In this document: positions 29,357 through 38,730 of the stretch, in pieces
Layout of the letters: each line of letters starts with the position of its first letter
Numbering within the stretch: position 1 is the stretch's first letter
Source of the DNA: Cupriavidus sp. BIS7
GTDB taxonomy: Bacteria; Pseudomonadota; Gammaproteobacteria; Burkholderiales; Burkholderiaceae
DNA: 63,715 nt
Direction of reading: 5' to 3'
NCBI RefSeq assembly: GCF_000292345.1
Contig: NZ_ALOU01000036.1
Span: forward strand, 1 to 63,715
Notes under the pieces: generated by a model
What the model saw: only the letters and a program-made list of their open reading frames with translations
Told to the model about the DNA's origin: nothing
Databases searched by the model: none
Made by a program: the position numbers and the translations under genes

Positions 29357-30841
29357 CTACGCGAAATCGCGCGGCGGCCGGAACGCATGGCCAGCCGACT
29401 CGAGCAACTGCGCGAAGCGCAGCGATGTCATGTCGCCAAAGCGCGGCGCCACGATCTGCACGCCAACCGGCAGGCCGTCTCGTGCCGGACCGATCGGCGC
29501 CACCGTGGATGGCAGCCCGCATAGTCCGGAATGGCCTGCCCAGAACAGTTGCGATGTCAGCGGCCACGCACTGCCGTTCACGTCGATCGTGCGCTGCCAC
29601 GGTTCGCCAGACTCGTTGAGCGGGAATGCCGTGGTCGATGCGGCGGGACACAGCAGCACGTCGTAGTCGGCAAAAAAGCGCTGCCACGCGGCGGCAAACT
29701 GCGCGCGCGCATGCTGCAGCAGCAGCCAGTCCCGATGGCTGAGCGTGGCGCCGGTGAACTGGAGCGTGGCGTAGTCATCGCCAGCGCCATGCGCCTTGCC
29801 GAGTGCATCGGCAAACGCGGCATCGTCCATGTAGAGCGAGGTGGTTGCCCGCAGCAGCAGCACGTAGGTGCGCCAGAGCGCTGCCGCATCGAAATCGGGG
29901 CGCACGTTCCAGTCCACCTGTGCACCCTGCCGCGCCAGCCAGTGGCCCAGCCCTTCGATTGCTCCGCTCACCGTGGCATCGGCTTCGGCCAGCGGATGAG
30001 TGGGCAGCACCGCCACACGGAAATCGGCCAGACGGGCGTGATCGCACGGCGGCAGCGCGAGTTGCCAGGCAGGTGCGTCCGCGGCGTCCGGGCCTGCAAT
30101 CGCACGCAGGACCAGTTCAAGGTCGAACGCGCTGCGCGCCACGGGGCCGGCCACATTGATGTCCTGCGCGGCAAACCCCGCCGCAGCATTGCCATGGCCA
30201 CGCAGCGGCACGATGCCGTGGCTGCTCTTGTGCGAAAACACGCCACAGTAGTGCGCGGGGTTGCGCAGCGACGAACCAATATCGGAACCGATGTCGAAGT
30301 AGCTCAGTCCGGCGCAGACGGCCGCGGCGCTGCCGCCCGAGGAACCACCCGGCGTGCGCGAGAGATCGTGCGGATTGCGCGTGGTGCCGTAGATCGCGTT
30401 GTAGCTCTGCCAGTCGCGCAGGCCGAGCGGCACGTTGGTCTTGCCCAGCAGCACGGCACCCTGCGCACGCAGTCGTTCCACCACCACGGCATCGCTGGCC
30501 GCGCGATGGTCGCGGCGCGCCGGACTGCCGCAGGTAGTCGGCCAGCCCGCCACATCGAACGATTCCTTGATCGAGAACGGGATGCCATCAAGCGGCCCCA
30601 GCGTCTGGCCGGCGCGGCGCCGTGCGTCGCTCTGCGCCGCAGCATGGCGCGCGGCCTCGAAGTCCGCCAGGACAATCGCATTGATGTCGCCGTTGCGGGC
30701 GGCCCAGGCTGCGTGGCAGGCATCGACCAGCGCCAGCGCCGTGGTCTCGCCACGCGCGAGTTGCGCGGCGGCTTGATGAACCGGGAGAAAGCTCGCCTCG
30801 GGCTGAGCAAGGTCAGCCTGCGGCAGATCTGGCAGGGTCAC
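29357..30841 (-). CDS. Amidase signature enzyme
   Basis: Amidase of 494 residues using a Ser-cisSer-Lys triad. Lys92 lies in DGIPFSIKESFDVAGWP. The glycine/serine loop PGGSSGGSAAA begins near 164. The nucleophile region reads SDIGSSLRNPAHYCG, where the family usually has D-x-G-G-S, so one Gly is replaced by Ser. No ATG exists near the start of the domain. GTG at 30841 is chosen because GGAG precedes it by 5 bases; the frame stays open upstream but runs through a palindromic repeat, so the longer reading is unlikely. It is co-transcribed with the MFS gene. The substrate is unknown; amidase, aryl acylamidase and amidotransferase-like roles cannot be separated. Confidence 0.88.
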   Translation of the reverse strand: MTLPDLPQADLAQPEASFLPVHQAAAQLARGETTALALVDACHAAWAARNGDINAIVLADFEAARHAAAQSDARRRAGQTLGPLDGIPFSIKESFDVAGWPTTCGSPARRDHRAASDAVVVERLRAQGAVLLGKTNVPLGLRDWQSYNAIYGTTRNPHDLSRTPGGSSGGSAAAVCAGLSYFDIGSDIGSSLRNPAHYCGVFSHKSSHGIVPLRGHGNAAAGFAAQDINVAGPVARSAFDLELVLRAIAGPDAADAPAWQLALPPCDHARLADFRVAVLPTHPLAEADATVSGAIEGLGHWLARQGAQVDWNVRPDFDAAALWRTYVLLLRATTSLYMDDAAFADALGKAHGAGDDYATLQFTGATLSHRDWLLLQHARAQFAAAWQRFFADYDVLLCPAASTTAFPLNESGEPWQRTIDVNGSAWPLTSQLFWAGHSGLCGLPSTVAPIGPARDGLPVGVQIVAPRFGDMTSLRFAQLLESAGHAFRPPRDFA

Positions 30842-31162
30842 GGTGGCTCCGTTGTCTTCTTGGACCGTGCCGATCGTGACAGGCCGGTCTGCGGGGGCGA
30901 TTGGAGAAGCGATCGGTATACTATATTCACAAAACCGAGGACGACAAGGCAGTATTTCTACCAGCCCGGAATGCACCGGAACATAGATTAGAAGCGGAAG
31001 TTGTGGGGATGGAGGCGGTTGTGTGGTGGTGCATTGCACCAAACAGGTGGCAAATTTGTATACCGTTTGGTGCGGGAGGGCTTGCCCTCTCCCCCAACCC
31101 CTCTCCCGCCTTGCGGGAGAGGGGAGCCAACCGAGAGCATCTGAAGTACCGCCAACGCCCAC
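30842..31162 (-). promoter_or_regulatory. Amidase operon promoter region with nested inverted repeats
   Basis: This gene-free stretch of 321 bp carries several symmetric elements. A 15-bp palindrome, TGGTGC-ATT-GCACCA, lies at 31026-31040. A perfect 9-bp inverted repeat follows: GCACCAAAC at 31035-31043 and GTTTGGTGC at 31064-31072. GTATACC lies at 31057-31063, with its inverse GGTATAC at 30915-30921. A regulator binding here would control the amidase and MFS genes. The 3' part holds a palindromic repeat. Confidence 0.45.
31085..31124. repeat. CCCTCTCCC palindromic repeat
   Basis: Single copy with the arm CCCTCTCCCCCAA and the stem CCCCTCTCCCGC/GCGGGAGAGGGG. It lies 39 bp from the stop of the helicase gene and on the promoter-distal side of the amidase operator. 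Confidence 0.75.
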
Positions 31163-34111
31163 TCAGCGCCGCAGCAATCCAACCAGTTCGTCGATGTCGG
31201 GCAGCGGCACGTCGCGGCCGACTGTCTCGCCGTCCATCGCTTCGAGCACGCCGTCGGCCAACGCGCGCTTGCCCTGGTGCAGGTCGACGATGCGCTCCTC
31301 GATCGTGCCGGCGGCAATCAGCCGATAGACCGTGACCGGCCGTTGCTGGCCGATGCGGTGCGCGCGGCCCATTGCCTGGTCCTCGGCGGCGGGGTTCCAC
31401 CAGGGGTCGGCAATCACGATGTAGTCCGCCGCAGTCAGGTTCAGGCCGAAGCCGCCTGCCTTCAGGCTGATCAGGAACACATCGCCCTCGCCCGCCTGGA
31501 ACGCCGCCACGCGCCGCGTACGCTCGCCGGCCGGCGTGGCGCCATCGAGGTACTGGTAAGCCAGGCCCGCGTCGTGCAGCGTCTGCCGCAGCATCTGCAG
31601 GAAATCGACAAACTGGCTGAACACCAGCGTCTTGTGCCCGTTCGCGGCCAGCGTGGCCGCAAGGTCCGCAAACGCGCGCACCTTGGCACCGGGCTGCCCC
31701 GCGTCTGGCGTGACCAGACGTGGATCGCACGCGGCACGGCGCATGCGCATCAGTTGGGCCAGCACGTGGATGCGTGCCTCAGGCGCGGTCAGTTCTGCGG
31801 GCGCTTTCTTGTCCTTGCGCGGACGCAGCAGCGCCCGTTCGGCCTCGGAAAGCGCCTGCCGGCGCAGCGCCTCGTAGTGGGCCGCCTCGGTCGGTTCCGG
31901 CGTGACGCGGATCACCAGTTCCGTGCGCGGCGGCAACTCGTCGAGCACCTGTGCCTTGGTCCGCCGCAGCACGAACGGCGCGATCATGCGCCGCAGCCGA
32001 TGGCGCGGATCGCGCGCGCCATTGCGTTCGATCGGATTTGCAAAATGCTCGTTGAAACGCGCCAGCGAGCCAAGCAACCCCGGCGTGCAGAAGCGCATCA
32101 CGGCCCAGAGTTCCGACAGGCGGTTCTCCACGGGTGTGCCGGAGAGCGCGATGCGGCAATCGGCCGGCAGCGCGAACATCGCCTGCGCGCGGCGCGATGA
32201 CGGGTTCTTGAACGATTGCGCCTCGTCCGCGACCACCGTGTGCCAGTGCCGATCGCAGAACGCCTTGCGTGCCTGCTGCAGCAGGTTGTACGAAACGATC
32301 ACCAGATCGTGCGCGGCGGCATGGCCGACGATTGCCTCGCGGTCGCCATCGGCATAGACATGGACCTGCAGCGCCGGTGCGAAGCGGCGTGCCTCCGCAG
32401 CCCAGTTGCCACAGACCGACGTCGGCGCGACGACCAGAGCCGGCCCGCCCGTCGCGCGCGCCAGCAGCACGGCCAGCGACTGCAGCGTCTTGCCAAGCCC
32501 CATGTCGTCGGCCAGGCAGGCGCCAAACCCGGCATCGGCCAGCGACATCATCCAGCGATAGCCCTCGGCCTGGTACGGCCGCAGTTCGGCGGCCAGTGTG
32601 GGCGGCACCGGCGCGTCGTGCTCGCGCGCGGCACGCAGCCGCTTCACGCGTGTACGGAAATGCGCATCTGGATCGATACCGGCGCCGGCCAGCACGTCGT
32701 CCAGCCACGGCGTAGCCACCAGCGGCACGCGAATACCGTCGCGAACGCCGTCGCTCACGCCCGCCAGATCACGCAGGCGGTCTCGCAACTGGCGGGTCAG
32801 CGCTACGTAGACGCCATGCGCCATCGGCATGAAGCGGCCCGCATGGCCATGCGCCCACGCCACCAGCTTTTCGAGCGAGATCACGAGCCCTTCGGCCACG
32901 CGCAATTCGCCCACAAGCTTGAACCACTCGCTGCCGGTCTCGACGCTGACGGCAAGCTGCGCGACGTCTGCCGGCAGCACGCGCAGTTCGCGGCCACGCG
33001 GCCATTCGAGATCGATCACGCCGGCCAGCCCCGGCAGCACTTCGATCACGGTCAGCGCATCCTCGGGGTCATCGAGCGTCCACGTGTGTTCGCCACTGGC
33101 GGGCGCCTGCTGCACGAGGAACGGCAGCGCTTCGAACACCTCGGCCACATTTGCCTGCTCGGCATCGAGATCGCGATGCGTGACCTGCGTTTCGCCGCCG
33201 ATCGTCGCCATCAGTTGCGCGCGGCCATGGCCCGGAGCGAGCCGCGGCCCCAGCACGCCCAGCGGTGTGACCACGAGCCGCAGGCTGATGCCGCGCCCGA
33301 CCGGTGCCACTTCAGCGCGCAGGCGCGACTCCGGGTCGCGTTCGCGCGCTTCCCCCGAGCTGTCGGCGTGAATCTGGAAATGTCCGGCCAGCGCGCGCAG
33401 CGTGCTGTCGAGCCGCGCCTGGGCGTCTGCCGGCACGGCAAGGCCGCCTGCAATGAGCTTTGCCGCGCCCTGCTGGGCCGGTGTGAAGCGAATCACACGC
33501 AGCCTGCGCGGGCCATCCTGAAGCACGGTGACCTGGCGCAGTGATTCGGCCTCCTGGCGCGCGGCGGCGGGCAGGAAATCCTCCATGGCCAGCGCCTCGC
33601 GCAGCGGCGGGACGATGCGCAGCAGGTAGCGGTCGCCCTCGCGCACGGCTTCGAGCGACGGCGCGGATTCCACCACCTCCATCGGCACGGTCGGCGCATG
33701 GGACAGCACCACGGCGGGATGGCCCACCAGCGCCACCACGGCAGCGGCGCGGTCCAGCACATGGCGGCGGTTGCGCGATGCGTCGCGGCGAATGGCGCGC
33801 GCCACGCGGACATCCCACGGCGGCAGGGTATCGTCGTCGGCCACCCGGGCCAGCGGAACGGGCCGTGGCTTGCCCCAGCCGCGCGGGCCATGGGTCTGCT
33901 CCATCGGCTCGATGGTCCCGACCACGCCGTCGGCGTCGAGCGTCAGCGCCCAGACCAGCCGGCGGCCGTCGCCCGGGCCAGCGGCCGCATCGCCACCAGC
34001 CAGCGCCTCAAGTGCACCAAGCGTGGCCTGCCAGCGGTCGATGCCGGCGGGATCGGCCGCATGGTCGATGTCAGGGGTGGCGCGATCGGCGGGGCGTTCA
34101 GGCATGGACAT
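31163..34111 (-). CDS. SNF2-family DNA-dependent ATPase/helicase
   Basis: Superfamily 2 ATPase of 982 residues. The C-terminal half is a full SNF2 motor: Walker A LADDMGLGKTLQSLAVLL near 540, motif Ia VVAPTSVCGNWAAEA, Walker B VVADEAQSFKN near 627 (DEAQ, common in bacterial members), motif III LSGTPVENRLSELWA, then the second lobe with FSQFVDFLQML and motifs V and VI (LKAGGFGLNLTAADY, GRAHRIGQQRPVTVYRL). The first 480 residues carry no domain I recognise. These proteins remodel nucleoprotein, and relatives of RapA help recycle RNA polymerase; the precise role here is unknown. The start at 34111 (or 34105) was preferred to an extension to 34207. Confidence 0.9.
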   Translation of the reverse strand: MSMPERPADRATPDIDHAADPAGIDRWQATLGALEALAGGDAAAGPGDGRRLVWALTLDADGVVGTIEPMEQTHGPRGWGKPRPVPLARVADDDTLPPWDVRVARAIRRDASRNRRHVLDRAAAVVALVGHPAVVLSHAPTVPMEVVESAPSLEAVREGDRYLLRIVPPLREALAMEDFLPAAARQEAESLRQVTVLQDGPRRLRVIRFTPAQQGAAKLIAGGLAVPADAQARLDSTLRALAGHFQIHADSSGEARERDPESRLRAEVAPVGRGISLRLVVTPLGVLGPRLAPGHGRAQLMATIGGETQVTHRDLDAEQANVAEVFEALPFLVQQAPASGEHTWTLDDPEDALTVIEVLPGLAGVIDLEWPRGRELRVLPADVAQLAVSVETGSEWFKLVGELRVAEGLVISLEKLVAWAHGHAGRFMPMAHGVYVALTRQLRDRLRDLAGVSDGVRDGIRVPLVATPWLDDVLAGAGIDPDAHFRTRVKRLRAAREHDAPVPPTLAAELRPYQAEGYRWMMSLADAGFGACLADDMGLGKTLQSLAVLLARATGGPALVVAPTSVCGNWAAEARRFAPALQVHVYADGDREAIVGHAAAHDLVIVSYNLLQQARKAFCDRHWHTVVADEAQSFKNPSSRRAQAMFALPADCRIALSGTPVENRLSELWAVMRFCTPGLLGSLARFNEHFANPIERNGARDPRHRLRRMIAPFVLRRTKAQVLDELPPRTELVIRVTPEPTEAAHYEALRRQALSEAERALLRPRKDKKAPAELTAPEARIHVLAQLMRMRRAACDPRLVTPDAGQPGAKVRAFADLAATLAANGHKTLVFSQFVDFLQMLRQTLHDAGLAYQYLDGATPAGERTRRVAAFQAGEGDVFLISLKAGGFGLNLTAADYIVIADPWWNPAAEDQAMGRAHRIGQQRPVTVYRLIAAGTIEERIVDLHQGKRALADGVLEAMDGETVGRDVPLPDIDELVGLLRR

Positions 34112-34265
34112 GCGGGTGCGGGCCGGCGGCTGTGACTGGCTGTGGCTGGCTGTGGCTGGAGGTGCGATTGTAGAACGGTCAATCCGCCGCCCTTCGTTGG
34201 CACGCAAGGACGCGCGGCTTACAATGGCGACTTTGCGACATTACCGGGGCAGCAGGGGGACGACC

Positions 34266-35186
34266 ATGTCGATGGCAGATCGCGACGGCAAGATCTGGAT
34301 GGATGGCAAGCTGATTGAGTGGCGTGACGCCAAGATTCACGTGCTCACCCACACGCTGCACTACGGCATGGGCGTATTCGAAGGCGTACGCGCGTACAAG
34401 ACGCCGGAAGGCACCGCGATTTTCCGCCTCAAGGAGCACACGCGCCGCCTGTTCAACTCCGCCAAGATCTTCCAGATGGCCATGCCGTTCGACGAGCCCA
34501 CCCTCGAAGCGGCCCAGCGCGAAGTGGTACGCGCCAACAACCTGGAATCTTGCTACATCCGCCCGCTGGTGTGGATCGGCTCCGAAAAGCTTGGTGTTTC
34601 CGCGCGCGGCAACACGATCCACGTGGCCATTGCCGCCTGGCCGTGGGGCGCCTATCTGGGCGAGGAAGGCATGGAACGCGGCATCCGCGTGAAGACCTCG
34701 TCGTTCACGCGCCATCACGTCAACGTGTCGCTGGTACGCGCCAAGGCCTCCGGCTACTACATCAACTCGATCCTGGCCAACCAGGAAGCCACCGGCCTGG
34801 GCTACGACGAAGCGCTGCTGCTCGATACCGAGGGCTATGTCAGCGAAGGCTCGGGCGAGAACGTGTTCATCGTGCGCAACGGCGTGATCTACACGCCTGA
34901 TCTGGCATCGTGCCTGGACGGCATCACGCGTGACGCCACGCTGACGATTGCGCGCGACCTTGGCCTCGAAGTGCGCGAGAAGCGCATCACGCGTGACGAG
35001 ATGTACTGCGCCGACGAAGCATTCTTCACCGGCACCGCCGCCGAAGTGACGCCGATCCGCGAACTGGATGACCGCGTCATCGGCGAAGGCCGCCGCGGCC
35101 CCATCACCAAGCGCATCCAGGACGCGTTCTTCGCGGCCGTAGGCGGCACCGACGAGAAGTACAAGAAGTGGCTGACGCTGGTCTGA
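34266..35186 (+). CDS. ilvE: Branched-chain amino acid aminotransferase
   Basis: Fold-type IV PLP aminotransferase of 306 residues for the last step of valine, leucine and isoleucine synthesis. The pyridoxal Lys is Lys160 in VRAKASGYYINSILAN. Other conserved parts are THTLHYGMGVFEGVRAY, DTEGYVSEGSGENVFIV and ADEAFFTGTAAEVTPI. An upstream open extension of 165 residues lies over the oppositely oriented helicase gene and is a shadow. The start follows GGGGGACGACC. A 57-bp gap leads to the zinc-ribbon gene. Confidence 0.95.
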   Translation: MSMADRDGKIWMDGKLIEWRDAKIHVLTHTLHYGMGVFEGVRAYKTPEGTAIFRLKEHTRRLFNSAKIFQMAMPFDEPTLEAAQREVVRANNLESCYIRPLVWIGSEKLGVSARGNTIHVAIAAWPWGAYLGEEGMERGIRVKTSSFTRHHVNVSLVRAKASGYYINSILANQEATGLGYDEALLLDTEGYVSEGSGENVFIVRNGVIYTPDLASCLDGITRDATLTIARDLGLEVREKRITRDEMYCADEAFFTGTAAEVTPIRELDDRVIGEGRRGPITKRIQDAFFAAVGGTDEKYKKWLTLV

Positions 35187-35243
35187 GCGCCGGCGCCATC
35201 CTTCAAACAACGCTCAATCCCTGCAAGACTCAAAAGCAACACC

Positions 35244-35438
35244 ATGACTCAAACCGCAACCGTTATCGAAATCGGCGCAGAAGATATGCCGCTGCATTGC
35301 CCCACGGCCAACACGCCGGCGTGGAACTACCACCCCCGCGTATTCCTGGACGTGGCGGACACCGGAGAGGTCAAGTGCCCGTACTGCGGCACCGTGTACA
35401 AGCTCAAGCCGGGCACCGTGCTGAAGGGCCACCACTGA
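35244..35438 (+). CDS. zf-CHCC zinc-ribbon protein
   Basis: Small protein of 64 residues of the zf-CHCC family. Potential zinc ligands are Cys19 and His30, then the paired Cys in VKCPYCGTVYKL. Related proteins are similar to the 13-kDa accessory subunit of mitochondrial complex I; the bacterial function is not known. It lies between ilvE and waaF on the same strand, an arrangement I associate with Burkholderiaceae. Confidence 0.85.
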   Translation: MTQTATVIEIGAEDMPLHCPTANTPAWNYHPRVFLDVADTGEVKCPYCGTVYKLKPGTVLKGHH

Positions 35439-35476
35439 CCCGCCCGGCCCACGCCAACGCCTGCCGTTTCGACCTG

Positions 35477-35507
35477 ACGCCCCGGGCCGCCCAGCGCCCC
35501 GGGGCGT
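35477..35507 (+). terminator. GC-rich hairpin after the zinc-ribbon gene
   Basis: Perfect 10-bp stem ACGCCCCGGG/CCCGGGGCGT at 35477-35486 and 35498-35507. No T-run follows, so it may be a pause or mRNA-end structure rather than a full intrinsic terminator. Confidence 0.4.
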
Positions 35508-35553
35508 TGACATGCCCGGGCACCGCATCACAGGGCCACGCAATACCCACAAT

Positions 35554-36576
35554 ATGAGAAAAGCCCTCGTTATCGCCCCGAACTGGATCGGCGACGCCCT
35601 GATGGCGCAGCCGCTGTTCGCGCTGCTCAAGGCCCGTCACCCGAATCTGGTCATCGACGCCCTCGCCCCCAAATGGGTGGCGCCCGTGCTTGCGCGGATG
35701 CCCGAGATCAGCAAGGTGTTCCCGAGCGATCTGGCACACGGCAAGCTGCAACTGAGCGCGCGCCTGCTGTTCGCGCAGCAGCTCAAGCACGAAGGCTACG
35801 ACGTGGCCTATGTGCTGCCGAATTCGCTGAAGTCGTCGCTGATTCCATTCCTGGCCGGCATTCCGCTGCGCGTCGGCTATCGCGGCGAGTCGCGCTTCGG
35901 CATGCTCAACGTGCGCCATGGCAATCCGCCGCGCGACAAGCGCCCGCCGATGGTGGAGCACTACGCACGCCTGGCGCTCAAGCCCGGCGCGCGCCTGCCG
36001 GAGTCGATTCCCGACCCGAAGCTCAAGACCGATCCCGTCCGCATGGCCGCCACGGCCGAGCGCTTCGGCATTGCGCCGGGCACGCGCGTGATCGCGTTCT
36101 GCCCGGGCGCCGAGTTCGGCCCCGCCAAGCGCTGGCCGGCCGGTCATTTCGCCGGACTGGCGCAGATGCTGCGCCGCTCGTTCCCGTACGCGCTGATCAT
36201 CACGCTGGGCTCGGGCAAGGACGCCGAGATCGCCGACGAGATCGTCAAGGACGCGCCGTTCGTGAGAAATCTGTGCGGTCAGACATCGCTCGACGACGCC
36301 GTGGACCTGCTGGCGCTGGCCGAAGCCGCGGTCTGCAACGATTCCGGCCTGATGCATGTCACCGCTGCCCTGAACCGGCCCCAGGTGGCCGTTTTCGGGT
36401 CGAGCGACCCTCGTCACACGCCCCCGCTGTCACAGGCAGCGAGTATCATGTGGCTTCAACTCGAGTGCAGTCCCTGCTTCAAGCGCGAGTGTCCGCTCGG
36501 CCACCTGCGCTGCCTGAAGGAGATCGAACCCGAAATGGTGTTCGTCGAGCTGCGCAAGCTCCTGCAACGTCCCTGA
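35554..36576 (+). CDS. waaF: Lipopolysaccharide heptosyltransferase II
   Basis: GT-9 glycosyltransferase of 340 residues that adds the second heptose to the inner core of lipopolysaccharide, on the cytoplasmic face. Family features are the N-terminal KALVIAPNWIGDALMAQPLF, the central VIAFCPGAEFGPAKRWPAGHFA, and the C-terminal AVCNDSGLMHVTAALNRP with a final heptose-binding segment. The start at 35554 is where the conserved domain begins; an upstream Met would add 14 residues. It is followed within 10 bp by the NTF2-like gene. Confidence 0.93.
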   Translation: MRKALVIAPNWIGDALMAQPLFALLKARHPNLVIDALAPKWVAPVLARMPEISKVFPSDLAHGKLQLSARLLFAQQLKHEGYDVAYVLPNSLKSSLIPFLAGIPLRVGYRGESRFGMLNVRHGNPPRDKRPPMVEHYARLALKPGARLPESIPDPKLKTDPVRMAATAERFGIAPGTRVIAFCPGAEFGPAKRWPAGHFAGLAQMLRRSFPYALIITLGSGKDAEIADEIVKDAPFVRNLCGQTSLDDAVDLLALAEAAVCNDSGLMHVTAALNRPQVAVFGSSDPRHTPPLSQAASIMWLQLECSPCFKRECPLGHLRCLKEIEPEMVFVELRKLLQRP

Positions 36577-36586
36577 TCACGCCAAC

Positions 36587-37027
36587 ATGCCTCGTTTCGC
36601 CCGCCTGTTCGATTCCGCCGAAGACATCGTCGATGCCTTCCGTGAAGCCTTGAAACTGCGTGACGCCGAGGGTGCGCTGCGGCTCTGGCTGGACGAAGAC
36701 TCCGTCACCTGCGTGATGCCCGACGGCCAGCGCCTGATCGGCCACGAGCATCTGCGCCAGGCCTTCGCGCATCTGCTGGAAGAACAGCCCGTGCTGGTCG
36801 ATGCGATCGAGACCAGCAGCCATGCGTCGATGGGTGTCTCGATCTTCGATGTGACCGAAGCCATGCGTTTCGGCGCCGACCGCGTCGAAGCCGACCTCTA
36901 CGTGCACACCACGTACGTGCTGATGCAGAACCACGAAGGCTGGCGGCTTGCCCATATCCACTGCAGCCCGGCCAATGCGGTGCAGGTGGCCGCAGTTGCC
37001 GCCGCGCCGGGGCAGGCGCTGCACTGA
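36587..37027 (+). CDS. SnoaL/NTF2-like protein
   Basis: Protein of 146 residues with the NTF2 fold pattern: an N-terminal helical pair (AEDIVDAFREALKLRDAEGAL), LWLDEDSVTCVMPDGQRLIGHEHLR, then a sheet ending in ATTYVLMQNHEGWRLAHIHCS-like strands. This matches the DUF4440/ketosteroid-isomerase-like group. Its enzyme activity is unknown. It lies between waaF and the YheT-type gene with gaps of 10 and 17 bp, so the run waaF to YheT is probably one transcript. Confidence 0.8.
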   Translation: MPRFARLFDSAEDIVDAFREALKLRDAEGALRLWLDEDSVTCVMPDGQRLIGHEHLRQAFAHLLEEQPVLVDAIETSSHASMGVSIFDVTEAMRFGADRVEADLYVHTTYVLMQNHEGWRLAHIHCSPANAVQVAAVAAAPGQALH

Positions 37028-37044
37028 TCTCCGTGCAGGACGCC

Positions 37045-38079
37045 ATGCTGTTCGGCGAGGCCTTCCAAACCCCCTGGTGGTTACGCGGCGGCCACGCGCA
37101 GACGATCCTCCCGGCGCGCTTCACGCGACATCGCCGCATCACGTTCCGGCGCGAGCGCTGGGACACGCCTGACGGCGACTTCATCGATCTCGACTGGACC
37201 ACGCACACGGCGGCCGGCGGCTCGCCGCTGGTGGTGATGTTCCACGGGCTCGAAGGCGACTCGCGCAGCCACTACGCGCAGGCGCTGATGGCGGCGCTGC
37301 GCGAGCGCGGCTGGCAGGGCGTGATACCGCATTTCCGCGGCTGCTCCGGCGAGCTGAACCGCGCACCGCGCTTCTATCATTCGGGCGATTCGGCCGAGAT
37401 CCGCTGGGTGCTGGAACGGCTGCGCAGCCAGGTCCATGCCGTGCAGCCGGGGCGGGAGATACTCGCAGTAGGGATCTCGCTGGGCGGCAACGCGCTGCTG
37501 CGCTACCTCGGCGAGGACGGCCGCGCTGCGAGTTTCCTGACGGCCGCCGCATCCGTCTCAGCGCCGCTCGACCTCGCGGCAGGCGGCGCGGCGCTGTCCA
37601 GCGGCTTCAACATGGTCTACACGCGCATGTTCCTGCAGACGCTCAAGCGCAAGTCGCTGGCCAAGCTGGAGCAGTTTCCCGGCCTGTACGACCGCGAAAC
37701 GATGCTGGCCAGCCGCGACCTCTACGCGTTCGACAATGTCGTGACCGCGCCGCTGCACGGCTTTCGCGATACCGACGACTACTGGGCGCGCGCATCGAGC
37801 AAACCGATACTCGGTGAGATCCGCATCCCGACGCTGGTGCTCAACGCGCGCAACGATCCGTTCCTGCCCGCCCGCCATCTGCCGGGCCCGGGCAACGTGA
37901 GCGCCGACGTGCTGCTGGAGCAGCCCGAACACGGTGGCCACGTCGGTTTCATGACACCACGCGATGGCCTGCTGGGCCAGTTGCCGTTGCTGCCCTTCGC
38001 GGGCCATATCGAGTGGCTGCCCACGCGCATACTCGATTATTTCGACAGCGTGCGCACAGCACGGAAATCGCCAACCTGA
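37045..38079 (+). CDS. YheT-type alpha/beta hydrolase
   Basis: Serine hydrolase of 344 residues of the YheT/ABHD1-3 group. The nucleophile is Ser145 in VGISLGGNALLRYLG. The acid is likely Asp in NARNDPFLP and the base His in QPEHGGHVGFM. The N-terminus has the family motif PWWLRGGHAQTILP. Eukaryotic relatives are lipid esterases or acyltransferases; no bacterial substrate is established. A GTG four codons upstream (37033) is an alternative start; ATG at 37045 has AGGA four bases before it. Confidence 0.88.
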   Translation: MLFGEAFQTPWWLRGGHAQTILPARFTRHRRITFRRERWDTPDGDFIDLDWTTHTAAGGSPLVVMFHGLEGDSRSHYAQALMAALRERGWQGVIPHFRGCSGELNRAPRFYHSGDSAEIRWVLERLRSQVHAVQPGREILAVGISLGGNALLRYLGEDGRAASFLTAAASVSAPLDLAAGGAALSSGFNMVYTRMFLQTLKRKSLAKLEQFPGLYDRETMLASRDLYAFDNVVTAPLHGFRDTDDYWARASSKPILGEIRIPTLVLNARNDPFLPARHLPGPGNVSADVLLEQPEHGGHVGFMTPRDGLLGQLPLLPFAGHIEWLPTRILDYFDSVRTARKSPT

Positions 38080-38146
38080 TGCGAGCTACGCCAATCGGGC
38101 CAGACACCGGGCGCGTGCGGCCCGTCGTGCCAAGGAGGAGACAAAG

Positions 38147-38719
38147 ATGGATGAAATGGTCAAGCAAGCCATGGCGCGCTGGCCCAATGTGCCCAACTGC
38201 TACGGCTGGCTGGCGCTGGACCGGCGCGGACAATGGCGCATGCGTAACGAATTCGCGCAGCAGCATGGGCTCTCGGGCGACCCGATCCGGCATGAGGCGC
38301 TGATCGGCTTTATCGAACGCAACTACACGCACGATGCGCGCGGCGCCTGGTACTTCCAGAACGGCCCGCAACGGGTGTTCGTTTCGCTGATGTACACGCC
38401 GTGGGTGGCAAGGCTGCACAACGGCGCACTGACCACGACGTCGGGCCATCCGTTCACGCCGCAGGCCTGCCATGCCGACGAGCATGGCAACGTGGTCTTC
38501 GAGGGGATGGTGCACGGCATCGACGATGGCGCGCAGGTTGCGCTGCTGCACGACCATGATCTCGACGCGTTCAGCGTGGCCTGCGACTGGCATGGCGAAG
38601 CATGCGGCGCCACGTTGGGCGTGTTTCATTTCGCCGGGCGGGACATCGATATCGAGCCGGTCCTGGAAGCCGAACTGCCGAAGCGCTATGGCTTTGTGAG
38701 GACGCCGGAGGCGGAGTAG
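38147..38719 (+). CDS. Conserved hypothetical protein, 190 aa
   Basis: Cytoplasmic-looking protein of 190 residues with no motif I can name. It opens MARWPNVPNCYGWLALDRRG, has a Trp/His-rich middle (GAWYFQNGPQRVFVSLMYTPW) and ends KRYGFVRTPEAE. A near-perfect ribosome site (AAGGAGGAG) 7 bases upstream supports both gene and start. It follows the hydrolase by 67 bp on the same strand. I suspect a DUF2946-sized conserved family in beta-proteobacteria but cannot name it. Confidence 0.75.
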   Translation: MDEMVKQAMARWPNVPNCYGWLALDRRGQWRMRNEFAQQHGLSGDPIRHEALIGFIERNYTHDARGAWYFQNGPQRVFVSLMYTPWVARLHNGALTTTSGHPFTPQACHADEHGNVVFEGMVHGIDDGAQVALLHDHDLDAFSVACDWHGEACGATLGVFHFAGRDIDIEPVLEAELPKRYGFVRTPEAE

Positions 38720-38730
38720 AGGGTTTAGTC

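Noticed and set aside
30842..31162. N-terminal extension of the amidase up to 31162
   Set aside because: The frame runs through a palindromic repeat and operator-like DNA; the domain begins at the GTG at 30841.
33771..34265. N-terminal extension of ilvE by 165 residues
   Set aside because: It lies over the 5' end of the helicase gene and the added residues are unlike any aminotransferase; ATG at 34266 gives the normal length.
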